DNA from: JAHEGP01 sp963751595
GTDB lineage: Bacteria > Pseudomonadota > Gammaproteobacteria > Pseudomonadales > JAHEGP01
Direction of reading: 5' to 3'
Length of the DNA: 64,000 bases
NCBI GenBank assembly: GCA_963751595.1
Contig: CAVVVC010000012.1
Coordinates: forward strand, 260,192 to 324,191
The notes under the pieces were generated by a model. It was not told where the DNA came from, searched no databases, and saw only the letters and a program-made list of their open reading frames with translations. A program made the position numbers and the translations under genes. Below, one piece after another: positions 52,565 through 61,399 of the stretch. How positions within the stretch are numbered: the first letter of the stretch is position 1; each line of letters begins with the position of its first letter.

Positions 52565-54202
52565 ATGAATCAATTGACGATTATTACGGCGCAGGTCAAC
52601 CCTTTGGTAGGGGATGTCGACGGCAATTGCCAGCTGGTTCTGGATACCGTGAATCCCTACGCCGCAGAACCCCAACCTCTGATCGTCATTTTCCCCGAAC
52701 TGACCCTTACCGGTTACCCCCCGGAAGATTTATTGCTACGGTCCAGTGTCGAATTGCGGGTGGTTAAAGCCCTGCAGCGTCTGTGCCGCGAACTGCCGCC
52801 CTCAGTCCATGTATTGCTGGGCTATCCACAGGTCACACCCGCCGGTTTGTGCAATGTTGCGGGGGTGATTTATCAGGGCGAGGTTATCGCTTGTTACGCC
52901 AAGCAGTTGCTACCCAACTACCAGGTCTTTGACGAAAAGCGGTATTTTGTCCCCGGTGGCGATAGCTGCGTACTGGATATCGCCGGGATTCCAGTAGCGA
53001 TTACCGTGTGTGAGGATGTCTGGCAATCCGGCCCGACCCTGGCGGCCCGGTCTGAGGGCGCCCGCTTGATGCTCAATATCAATGCGTCGCCATTCAATAT
53101 CGACAAGCAAACCCAGCGCATTGAAACCCTTCGCCAACGGGTGGCCGAGGGGAAAATGCCCATCGTTTATGTCAATCAGGTGGGTGGGCAGGATGAGTTG
53201 GTCTTCGACGGTGCATCGTTTGCCCTGAATGCGGGCGGCGAGCTGTGTTTCCAGGCACCGTTTTTCCAGCCCCACTGTGGCCGGGTAGTCGCCCGTTACG
53301 ACCCCGATACCGGTGATTGCGCGCTCCATTCAGAACTTGTCACAGCAGCGCCACCGCGGCTCGAGGGGATTTATCAGGCCCTGGTGACGGGGGTGCGGGA
53401 TTACGTCAACAAGAATCACTTCAAAGGCGTGGTCCTGGGCCTTTCCGGTGGCATCGACTCGGCCCTCACCCTGGCAGTGGCAGTCGATGCGCTGGGCAGT
53501 GACCGGGTCTCGGCGGTCATGATGCCGTTTCGCTACACCTCCAGCATGAGTCAGCAAGATGCCGCTGAGGAGGCTTCCAGGCTCGGCGTGCGCTACAGCA
53601 CGATTTCCATCGAAGCGATGTATGAAGCGTTCATGGTGGCCCTGGCACCTGAATTTGGCGATGCCCCGGCAGATGCAACAGAGGAGAACCTGCAGGCGCG
53701 CTGCCGTGGTGTACTGCTGATGGCTATCTCCAACAAGCACGGGCTCATGGTGCTGACAACCGGTAACAAAAGCGAAATGGCTGTCGGTTACTCGACGCTC
53801 TATGGTGATATGGCCGGGGGATTCGACGTGCTCAAGGATTGCCCCAAAACCCTGGTGTTCGAGTTGTCGCGCTATCGAAACAGTATTTCCCCGGTGATTC
53901 CCGAGCGGGTGATCGAGCGGCCACCGTCCGCGGAACTGGCGCCGGATCAAAAAGACGAGGACAGCCTGCCTCCGTATCCGGTACTGGATGCGATTCTGGA
54001 ACGCTACATCGAACGTGACATGAGCGCTGACGCCATCATAGCCGAGGGTTATGACGAAGATGCGGTCAGGAAGGTGCTGCGGTTGGTGGATGTCAACGAG
54101 TACAAACGGCGCCAGGCACCCCCGGGGGTGCGTATTACCCGGCGTGGATTTGGCCGCGATCGTCGCTACCCGATTACTTCGGGTTGGCACATTGGCGACT
54201 AG
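52565..54202 (+). CDS. nadE: Glutamine-dependent NAD+ synthetase
   Basis: Amidates nicotinate adenine dinucleotide to NAD+. The 545-residue protein has an N-terminal nitrilase-type glutaminase (Glu in FPELTLTGYPPEDLL, Lys in YAKQLLPNYQVFDEKRYF, Cys in VCEDVW) that supplies ammonia, and a C-terminal ATP pyrophosphatase domain (LGLSGGIDSALTLAVAVDALG; TTGNKSEMAVGYSTLYGDMAGGF). The C-terminus ends RRYPITSGWHIGD. The TAG stop is part of the 9-bp direct repeat that flanks the MITE-like element, which begins four bases later. The reading frame is unaffected. Confidence 0.96.
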   Translation: MNQLTIITAQVNPLVGDVDGNCQLVLDTVNPYAAEPQPLIVIFPELTLTGYPPEDLLLRSSVELRVVKALQRLCRELPPSVHVLLGYPQVTPAGLCNVAGVIYQGEVIACYAKQLLPNYQVFDEKRYFVPGGDSCVLDIAGIPVAITVCEDVWQSGPTLAARSEGARLMLNINASPFNIDKQTQRIETLRQRVAEGKMPIVYVNQVGGQDELVFDGASFALNAGGELCFQAPFFQPHCGRVVARYDPDTGDCALHSELVTAAPPRLEGIYQALVTGVRDYVNKNHFKGVVLGLSGGIDSALTLAVAVDALGSDRVSAVMMPFRYTSSMSQQDAAEEASRLGVRYSTISIEAMYEAFMVALAPEFGDAPADATEENLQARCRGVLLMAISNKHGLMVLTTGNKSEMAVGYSTLYGDMAGGFDVLKDCPKTLVFELSRYRNSISPVIPERVIERPPSAELAPDQKDEDSLPPYPVLDAILERYIERDMSADAIIAEGYDEDAVRKVLRLVDVNEYKRRQAPPGVRITRRGFGRDRRYPITSGWHIGD

Positions 54203-54205
54203 ACA

Positions 54206-54375
54206 GAATGGCACTTAGTTAAGGAGAAATGCATAGGATTTTCAAAGCGCCGCTCCGGGCATCTACCCCGTCAGGACACGCCGTAAACCCTTCCCTGGGG
54301 GCTCTGCGCCGACATCCCTGTCGGCGACGGTCCTGCCGAGGTAGACACCCGAATCGGATTAAGTAAGTGCCATTC
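54206..54375 (+). mobile_element. MITE-like 170-bp inverted-repeat element, copy B
   Basis: Terminal inverted repeats at 54207-54223 and 54358-54374 (two mismatches) enclose the same 168-bp core as copy A, in the opposite orientation on the chromosome. A 9-bp direct repeat, CGACTAGAC, flanks it (54196-54204 and 54376-54384) and looks like a target-site duplication. Inside are an 8-bp-stem hairpin (CGCCGACA, loop TCCC, TGTCGGCG; 54307-54326) and AAGGAG plus an ATG at 54229. That ATG opens a 45-codon, Arg-rich frame ending at TAA in the right repeat. No transposase is present. The AATG...TTAAG ends resemble IS4-type ends as I remember them, which is only a hint. The remaining 190 bp up to bamD hold nothing I recognise. 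Confidence 0.78.
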
Positions 54376-54566
54376 CGACTAGACCGGGTGCAGTCCCGCA
54401 TCCTGGCAACAACTACCTGGTGATGAATACAGGACCCCGGCGAAACCCGGGGTGGCGCCCTGTAGCCGCCCCTATGCCACGTACTCCGGGATATAAAGTG
54501 CTTCTGAGGGCCGGATTTGGATTCGGGCGCTACGTAAGGCAGGGTGCCCGGCCGGGCCAAGCCTGA

Positions 54567-55466
54567 TTACAGGTCGTACTTTTTCTTGTGATTGATCTGC
54601 TGCGGATCCTGGCGACCAAAAAGGCCAAAGCTGATCCGCGACAACCAGGTTGGCTTGGCGCCTTCTGCGGTATAGGCCGCCTTGAAGGTACCGTCTTTGT
54701 TCAGGTTCGGGTGATCAGGGTAGTTCTTCCGCAGCACTTCCAGACTGTCATTTGCCAGCTCGTCCAGCCCCAGTAATTGATAGGACTGGACCATGACCGC
54801 CAGCGCATCGGGTATCGCCGTGGCCTCCGGAAAATTCTCTACCACGTACCGGCCCCGGTTGAGCGCCGCAATGAATGCCTTGCGCTTGAGGTAGTAGTTC
54901 GCCACATTGATTTCATAGCGAGCCAGCAGGTTGCGCAGATACAGCATTCGATAGCGCGCATCCGGTGCATATTCGCTGTTTGGAAAACGGCTCACCAGCA
55001 GGGCAAAATCGTTGAATGACTGGCGCGCCGCGCCCGGGTCGCGTTCGGTCAGATCGGTTCTCGAGAAGCGCTCGAAAAGGCCCTTGCCGGCATTATAGTT
55101 GGCAAGGCCGCGCATGTAGTAGGCGTAATCGACGTTCGGGTGCTGGGGGTGCAGGCGAATGAAGCGCTCAGCCGCCTCGATGGCTGCCGAGTTGTTGTAA
55201 TTCTTGTAATAGGCGTAAATCAATTCCAGTTGCGCCTGCTCTGCGTAGGGGCCAAACGGGTAGCGGGCCTCGAGCATTTGCAGGTTCTTGATGCCTTGCT
55301 CGAAGTTGTTGTCGTCCAGTTGTTCGGCGGCGGCCTCGTAGAGCATCTGCTCGGATTGCGCTTCCGGGATTTCCTCTTTGGATGCGCAGGCAACAATGCC
55401 CAGCGTGAGGGTAATCAATAGCAGGGAGCGAATAATGGAACCGGATTGGCGACGAATAGGATGCAT
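54567..55466 (-). CDS. bamD: Outer membrane protein assembly factor BamD
   Basis: Essential lipoprotein of the BAM complex that inserts outer-membrane proteins. The 299-residue protein has a lipoprotein signal peptide (LLLITLTLGIVAC, lipid-attached Cys27), then five TPR-like repeats (EQLDDNNFEQGIKNLQMLEARYPFGPYAEQAQLELIYAYYK; DYAYYMRGLANYN; SFNDFALLVSRFPNSEYAPDARYRM; each quoted in part). ATG 55466 is chosen over 55505 because the signal peptide follows directly. It is divergent from rluD, as in E. coli. The last 50 residues are a basic extension. Confidence 0.95.
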   Translation of the reverse strand: MHPIRRQSGSIIRSLLLITLTLGIVACASKEEIPEAQSEQMLYEAAAEQLDDNNFEQGIKNLQMLEARYPFGPYAEQAQLELIYAYYKNYNNSAAIEAAERFIRLHPQHPNVDYAYYMRGLANYNAGKGLFERFSRTDLTERDPGAARQSFNDFALLVSRFPNSEYAPDARYRMLYLRNLLARYEINVANYYLKRKAFIAALNRGRYVVENFPEATAIPDALAVMVQSYQLLGLDELANDSLEVLRKNYPDHPNLNKDGTFKAAYTAEGAKPTWLSRISFGLFGRQDPQQINHKKKYDL

Positions 55467-55697
55467 GGAGGTTTCTGATCTGCAGGACAACGAACGGGGC
55501 GTCATTTAATCATAATGTGCCCTCCAGCCCAAGCGGCACGAACAGCATTAGCCCCGGGCCCGCTCAAAGGGGACGCCACGCTGCACTGTCTGGAGCCGCC
55601 GTGGAGATCAGTCGATGGTGACGCTAGTCCGGGAATTCCAGCCCGGCATTAACCCGGGGATGACCGGTACCGGCGGGCGGGGTAAACTGGGGCGCCT

Positions 55698-56654
55698 ATG
55701 AATAGTCAGTTTTCCCAGCAGGCGGTGGTGTCAGCCCATCACCATGGCATGCGCTTTGACCAGGCGGCCGCCTTGCTGTTCAGCGATTTTTCCCGCAGCC
55801 GACTCAAAACCTGGATTCTATCCGGCGAGTTGCAGCTCAACGGTGGCCGCAGCCAGCCCCGGGATAAAGTCTGGCAGGGCGACACCCTGAGTCTCGCCGC
55901 AAGCCTGGAGCCCGAAGGCGACTGGCAGCCCGAGGCTATCGATCTTGATGTCGTGTATGAGGACGACTACCTGCTGGTGGTCAACAAACCCGCGGGGCTG
56001 GTCGTGCACCCGGCCGCAGGGCATTGGGCGGGCACCTTGCTCAATGCCCTGTTGAACCACTATCCAGCCCTCGGGGAACTGCCGCGGGCGGGTATCGTGC
56101 ACCGCCTCGACAAGGACACCACCGGACTGATGGTGGTCGCAAAGCAGTTGTCGAGCCATACCCGATTGGTGGAGCAGTTACAGGCACGAACGGTCAAGCG
56201 TCAGTACCGCGCGGTAGTTGTGGGTTGTCCAGTGAGTGGCGGCACCGTCAACGCTCCTATGGGGCGGCATCCCCAGCAGCGCAAGAAAATGGCGGTGGTC
56301 AACGCCAACGGCAAGGAGGCCATCACCCACTACCGCATACTCCGGCGCTTTGCCGCCCATGCGGAGTTGCAATTGAACCTGGAAACCGGCAGAACCCATC
56401 AAATTCGAGTGCACATGGCTTCGATTGGTTACCCCCTGGTGGGTGACCCGGTCTATGGCGGGCGCTTGCGCCTTCCCAGGCAGGCCGGGGAAGAATTGGT
56501 TCAGGGGCTGCGCAATTTCAAGCGCCAGGCACTGCATGCGGCAGAGCTGGGTCTTGTACACCCCGCGTCAGGTGACACCATGCATTGGAAGGCTCCGCTC
56601 CCGGAGGATATGCAGCACCTGATGGAACTGCTGCAACAGGATGCAGGCTTGTGA
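55698..56654 (+). CDS. rluD: 23S rRNA pseudouridine(1911/1915/1917) synthase RluD
   Basis: Makes three pseudouridines in helix 69 of 23S rRNA. The 318-residue protein has an N-terminal S4 domain (RFDQAAALLFSDFSRSRLKTWILSGELQLNG, in parts), followed by the catalytic domain with VVNKPAGLVVHPA, GIVHRLDKDTTGLMVVAK (catalytic Asp138) and LETGRTHQIRVHMASIGYPLVGDPVYGG (in parts). The stop overlaps the pgeF start (GTGA). The order bamD-rluD-pgeF-clpB matches E. coli. Confidence 0.96.
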   Translation: MNSQFSQQAVVSAHHHGMRFDQAAALLFSDFSRSRLKTWILSGELQLNGGRSQPRDKVWQGDTLSLAASLEPEGDWQPEAIDLDVVYEDDYLLVVNKPAGLVVHPAAGHWAGTLLNALLNHYPALGELPRAGIVHRLDKDTTGLMVVAKQLSSHTRLVEQLQARTVKRQYRAVVVGCPVSGGTVNAPMGRHPQQRKKMAVVNANGKEAITHYRILRRFAAHAELQLNLETGRTHQIRVHMASIGYPLVGDPVYGGRLRLPRQAGEELVQGLRNFKRQALHAAELGLVHPASGDTMHWKAPLPEDMQHLMELLQQDAGL

Positions 56655-57427
56655 GGGCGGACGCTTCCGACCACGAAAGCGCCGCTGTACCCTGCCTGGA
56701 GCCCGACTGGACGGCGCCGGCGGGGGTTCGAGCCCTGGTGACCACCTGCGGCGCTGATAATACCGGCTTCGGCGGATTCAACCTGGCCCTGCATGTCGGA
56801 GATGATGCGGCCACAGTGATGGCCAATCGTGCCCGTTTGCAGCGCCGGCTTGGCGCCGGCTCGGTACAGTGGCTGCAGCAGGTGCACGGCAATCGGGTCG
56901 CGGAGATCACCCGCCCTCGCACAACTGAACCCCAGGCTGATGCCTTGTTTAGCCGGGCCCGGGGCATAGGCCTGGCAGTGCTTACCGCTGACTGCCTGCC
57001 GGTTCTGTTCAGTGATCGGAGTGGGTCCGCTATCGCGGTGGCCCATGCGGGGTGGCGCGGTCTGGCGGCAGGAATCCTGACCAATACCGTCGCCTGTTTC
57101 CAACAGGATCCCGCTGATCTGCTTGCCTGGCTGGGCCCGGCTATCGGCCCGGAAAATTTCGAAGTGGGGCCTGAGGTCAGGGACGCTTTCTATGACAACC
57201 CGGGCTTTCCCGGAGTACGGGATCTGGCCGGGGCCTTCAGCCCGTCGCCCCGGCACGGGCACGTCTTCTGTAATCTATATGCACTGGCACGCTGCAACCT
57301 TGAAGCCGTGGGGCTTCGCCAGATTTCCGGCGGGCATTATTGCAGCTACCGCGACCAGGCGCGGTTTTACTCCTATCGGCGTCAGGGTGACTGCGGTCGC
57401 ATGGCCACAATTATTATCCGTGAATAG
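56651..57427 (+). CDS. pgeF: Peptidoglycan editing factor / purine nucleoside phosphorylase family (YfiH/PgeF)
   Basis: A 258-residue member of the YfiH/LACC1 family. E. coli PgeF removes mis-incorporated L-Ser from peptidoglycan precursors, and relatives act as purine nucleoside phosphorylases. Conserved metal-site motifs are seen: QWLQQVHGNRV (His), LTADCLPVLF (Cys) and AVAHAGWRGLAAGI (His), plus LGPAIGPENFEVGPEV. The GTG start at 56651 overlaps the rluD stop by four bases, suggesting coupled translation. Confidence 0.92.
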   Translation: MRADASDHESAAVPCLEPDWTAPAGVRALVTTCGADNTGFGGFNLALHVGDDAATVMANRARLQRRLGAGSVQWLQQVHGNRVAEITRPRTTEPQADALFSRARGIGLAVLTADCLPVLFSDRSGSAIAVAHAGWRGLAAGILTNTVACFQQDPADLLAWLGPAIGPENFEVGPEVRDAFYDNPGFPGVRDLAGAFSPSPRHGHVFCNLYALARCNLEAVGLRQISGGHYCSYRDQARFYSYRRQGDCGRMATIIIRE

Positions 57428-57438
57428 TGCGCCGGGCC

Positions 57439-57467
57439 ATTGAAATACGCGGCGGCACCCTCATTTA
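57439..57467 (+). promoter_or_regulatory. Sigma-32-like heat-shock promoter for clpB
   Basis: ATTGAA (57439-57444) is followed after 14 bases by CCTCATTTA (57459-57467), eight of nine matches to the RpoH -10 consensus CCCCATTTA. It lies about 70 bp before clpB, a classic sigma-32 target. It starts 12 bp after the pgeF stop, which suggests clpB is transcribed on its own under heat shock. Confidence 0.65.
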
Positions 57468-57538
57468 TGGCATAGCAGAAACGTTAACCGGGAAAAGGCA
57501 GGGTTGCCGGGTTTCCCGCAGGTGCCAGGAGAGTCTTG

Positions 57539-60129
57539 ATGCGCTTTGATAAATTTACCAATCAGTTACAGACCGCTCTATCCGATGCCCAGTCGCTGGC
57601 GATAGGGCGCGACAACAATCAAATTGATCCCGCACACTTGTTACTGGCCCTGGTGGAACAGGAGTCCGGTTCGATCAGGCCCCTGTTGTCCCAGGCCGGG
57701 GTCAACGTCGCCCAGTTGCGCCAGGCGCTTGCTGCCAAGCTCGATAGCCTGGCCACGGTGTCCAGTCCAACCGGTGAGGTGCAGATGTCGCAGGAACTGG
57801 TGCGACTGCTCAATCTTGCGGATCGCTTGTCGCAGAAAAAAGGGGACAAGTTCATTTCCAGTGAACTGGTCCTGCTGGCAGCGCTGGATGAAAACGGCGA
57901 ACTGGCGAAATTGCTCCAGTCCAGCGGGGCAGACCGAAAACTTCTCGAACAGGCTATCGAGCGAGTGCGGGGCGGCCAGGCCGTGGACGACCCGGAGGCA
58001 GAGGGTTCACGGCAGGCGCTTGAAAAGTATACCGTTGACGTCACCGCCCGGGCGGAGCAGGGAAAGCTGGACCCGGTTATCGGCCGGGATGACGAAATCC
58101 GGCGCACGGTTCAGGTGTTGCAGCGCCGCACCAAAAATAACCCGGTTCTCATCGGCGAGCCCGGTGTGGGTAAAACGGCGATTGTCGAGGGTCTGGCGCT
58201 GCGGATCATCAACGGTGAGGTTCCCGAAGGAATCAAGAACAAGCGAATCCTGTCGCTGGACATGGGGTCGCTGCTGGCCGGCGCCAAGTTTCGAGGTGAG
58301 TTTGAGGAACGGCTTAAAGCCGTGCTCAACGAACTGGCCAAGGAAGAGGGCCAGGTCATCCTGTTTATCGATGAATTGCACACCATGGTCGGCGCGGGCA
58401 AAGCCGAAGGTGCGATGGATGCCGGTAATATGCTCAAGCCGGCACTCGCCCGCGGCGAATTGCACTGCGTGGGCGCCACCACCCTGGACGAATACCGTCA
58501 GTACATCGAGAAAGATGCCGCGCTTGAGCGGCGCTTCCAGAAAGTACTGGTCGAAGAGCCCAGCGAAGAAGATACCATCGCTATTCTGCGCGGCCTCAAG
58601 GAGCGCTACGAAGTGCACCACGGGGTTGCCATTACCGACTCGGCGATTATCGCTGCCACCAAGCTGTCGCAGCGCTATATTACCGACCGTCAGCTCCCGG
58701 ACAAGGCCATAGACCTGATCGACGAATCCGCCAGCCGGATTCGAATGGAGATTGATTCCAAGCCGGAGGAAATGGACAAGCTCGATCGGCGCCTGATTCA
58801 GCTCAAGATCGAACGCGAAGCCGTGAAGCGCGATAAGGATGAATCGGCCCAGAAGCGCCTGCAGAAGCTGGAGCAGGATATCGGCGAGATCGAGAAGGAG
58901 TACGCCGACCTGGAAGAAATCTGGAAAGCGGAAAAGGCCCAGGTGCAGGGTTCTGCCCAGAGCAAAAGCGATCTGGAAGCGGCCCGCCTGGAGTTGGAGG
59001 CGGCCAGTCGAGCCGGCGACCTCACCCGGATGTCAGAGTTGCAATACGGTGTGATTCCGGAGCTGGAAAAGCAGATTGCCGCCGCCGAGCAGGGCGAGGC
59101 GACCGAGCCACGGCTGTTGCGCAACAAGGTCACCGACGAGGAAATTGCAGAGGTCGTATCCCGATGGACCGGGGTTCCAGTGTCTCGAATGCTCGAAGCC
59201 GAGCGGGAAAAGCTGCTGCGAATGGAAGATTCCCTGCATCAGCGCGTGGTGGGTCAGGACGAAGCGGTTACCGCCGTTGCCAACGCCGTGCGCCGCTCCC
59301 GCGCCGGTCTGTCGGACCCCAACCGTCCCAATGGTTCGTTTCTGTTTCTCGGGCCCACCGGCGTGGGAAAGACCGAGTTGTGCAAATCACTGGCCGAGTT
59401 CCTGTTCGATACCCAGGACGCGATGATTCGCATCGATATGTCGGAGTTCATGGAGAAGCACTCCGTGGCCAGGCTTATCGGTGCACCCCCGGGATACGTG
59501 GGTTACGAAGAAGGGGGATACCTCACCGAGGCCGTCCGCCGCAGACCTTATGCGGTCATCCTGCTGGATGAAATCGAAAAGGCGCACCCGGACGTGTTCA
59601 ATATCCTGCTGCAGGTGCTTGAAGATGGCCGCCTGACCGACGGCCGGGGACGCACGGTGGATTTTCGCAATGCGGTCATCGTGATGACATCCAATATGGG
59701 TTCGGACATCATTCAGGAATTGGCTGGCGAGGAAAACTACGGGCGCATGAAGGCGGCGGTGATGGAGGTCGTGGGCAATCATTTTCGACCTGAGCTGATC
59801 AACCGCATCGACGAAACCGTGGTGTTCCACCCCCTGGCCAAGGATCAGATTGTTGGCATCGCCGCGATTCAGCTGAGTTTGCTCCAGCAGCGCCTTGCCG
59901 AACAGGAGTTGACCCTCGACCTGTCGGATGCCGCGATGATCAGTTGGTTGAAAGTGGCTTCGACCCGGTGTACGGGGCGCGCCCGCTCAAGCGTGCTATT
60001 CAGACGGAGGTGGAGAACCCCCTTGCCCAGCAGATTCTTGCGGGTGAATTCCCACCGGGGAGCCAAATCGTCGCTGATGTCGAGGACGGGGTGATTGTAT
60101 TCAGGTCCAGGGCCACGAGTGCCGCCTAA
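57539..60129 (+). pseudogene. clpB: ATP-dependent chaperone ClpB, C-terminal frameshift
   Basis: Hsp100 disaggregase that works with DnaK. The two Clp-N repeats, NBD1 (Walker A GEPGVGKT, 206-213), the coiled-coil middle domain (about 410-525) and NBD2 (GPTGVGKT, 605-612) are intact. At about 59938 one base is missing (ATG ATC AGT where ATG GAT CAG is expected). The uncorrected frame ends at 60094 with 52 unrelated residues. The true C-terminus, LVESGFDPVYGARPLKRAI through FRSRATSAA, lies in the next frame to 60129. AGGAGA precedes the ATG at 57539. A sequencing error is more likely than loss, because everything else is well conserved. Confidence 0.92.
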
Positions 60130-60262
60130 GCTGAAGGCTGTGGCTGTAACTGCGACCCGCCAACCGCGCGCTCGTCCCGGTTGTGTCTGGGCGTGAACCG
60201 TCGGGGAGGGGTGCAGGTCCGGCGGAAGCTTGGCTGACAATCGGGTTGCTGAAACTGAAAAC

Positions 60263-60289
60263 GCCTGCTGGGAAGCAGGCATTTTTTTT
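60263..60289 (+). terminator. Intrinsic terminator after clpB
   Basis: GCCTGCT, loop GGGA, AGCAGGC (60263-60280), then A and eight T residues. It lies about 130 bp after the clpB end and could also work in reverse (GTTTT on the other side) for the converging DUF4124 gene. Confidence 0.9.
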
Positions 60290-60327
60290 GGGGCGGGCAG
60301 GGAAGTCTCGGTTCGGTACGGCGAGGC

Positions 60328-60798
60328 TTATTTGCAGTACCGTCCGATGATGGTTTTCGCGGTGTTGATCTGCTCCTGTTTCTGCGACTCGTCCAGAATC
60401 AGCACGTTGCCATCGGCATCGGTTTGTCGAATCAGGGCGTGGTCCTGGAGAATTTCCAGGTTGGAGCGGGCTTGCTCGCACAGGCGCTTGGCTTCTTCCG
60501 GACTGGGCCCGCTGGCAACCGCTGTGGCAGCCTTGTTGTCGGCCGCGGGTTGGGGTGCGCTTTCCGTCGAGACACCGGATTCCTCCGTATTGGCCGCTGC
60601 TGCGCTGGAAGTGCCGGTGCTGATACGTATTTCTTCTGCTTTCACACCGAGGGGCGGATGATCGCCATAAGTGACCCTCCCGTTCTGGTCGGTCCATTTA
60701 TACGTCGTCTGGCTTGCTGCCCATAACAGGGTAGGTGCCAGGCCAAACAACAGCACGGCCGCCAGCTGGCGCTGCGGTTTATTTGCAAATAGTTTCAT
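60328..60798 (-). CDS. DUF4124 domain-containing secreted protein
   Basis: A 156-residue protein with a signal peptide (about 1-27, cleaved near LWAAS), then the DUF4124 domain TTYKWTDQNGRVTYGDHPP (about 31-49), an Ala/Ser/Thr-rich linker, and a C-terminal helix with two Cys (RLCEQARSNLEIL and IIGRYCK). The family is periplasmic and uncharacterised. AGGGA precedes the ATG. It converges with clpB, and the shared terminator lies between them. Confidence 0.83.
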   Translation of the reverse strand: MKLFANKPQRQLAAVLLFGLAPTLLWAASQTTYKWTDQNGRVTYGDHPPLGVKAEEIRISTGTSSAAAANTEESGVSTESAPQPAADNKAATAVASGPSPEEAKRLCEQARSNLEILQDHALIRQTDADGNVLILDESQKQEQINTAKTIIGRYCK

Positions 60799-60837
60799 GG
60801 CATTTCCCTGGGATTTTCAGACTCAGCATGTTTTAGA

Positions 60838-60866
60838 AACATAACTGACTCGAATCGGTTTGACAA
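60838..60866 (-). promoter_or_regulatory. Candidate sigma-70 promoter for the DUF4124 gene
   Basis: On the minus strand, TTGTCA (60866-60861) and TATGTT (60843-60838) are 17 bases apart, about 40 bp before the DUF4124 start. The spacing is ideal, while each hexamer has one to two mismatches. Confidence 0.4.
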
Positions 60867-61399
60867 ACACCCAAGGCATTATATTTGCGCTCAATCACGC
60901 TATCGACGGGCTCAACGCGCATTGACATTATGCTGCGATTAGGCAAAAATTGCCGCCCACTCGGATGCTAACTGTCGCGATCTTCAATCATTTGATCGCT
61001 GCCAGGCCGTTGGTACATCAAATCCACGCCGTTACCGGGTGATATGCCCTGCCACCGCAGTCGTAAATACCCCACGACCCGCCGGGGTCCGGACCATCTG
61101 CGGTGAACGCCGGCCAAAGTCCTATGCAGCTACGCTGCACTCGAGCGCGATTGACCCCAGGGGTGTGCAATCCGCTGGCGCTCAGCCGCAGCGAGCAGCT
61201 AGTGGGTAGGGGTTTTGGTAGAAAGCAACGTTGACAGACTGCAAGCACAGCCGGCGGATGGTACCAGAACACTGACGGGCGCTGACATTGCGCCGGAGGG
61301 TTGGGCAACACAGGCAGGATGCCTGCCGCACGCATCGTGGAGGTAGTCGATCCATGAAGCGTTACTTCAATGAAGGTCGGATTACAGAGGATACACCAG
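60867..61399. other. Long intergenic region upstream of ilvI
   Basis: About 530 bp without a recognisable gene. It includes a 6-bp-stem inverted repeat (GGCAGG, ATG, CCTGCC; 61313-61327) about 70 bp before ilvI. TTGACA boxes occur near 60924 and 61230, but neither has a good -10 at 17 bases. In E. coli a long region before ilvIH binds Lrp, so a regulatory role is plausible. No leader peptide rich in branched-chain codons was found. Confidence 0.4.

Noticed and set aside
54219..54560. 113-codon open frame on the minus strand downstream of nadE
   Set aside because: It reads through the MITE-like element and GC-rich spacer with no ribosome-binding site or family similarity; the repeat explains it.
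54376..54566. CCCCGG/CCGGGG inverted repeat in the nadE-bamD gap as a terminator
   Set aside because: No T-run follows on either strand; kept only as unremarkable GC-rich spacer.
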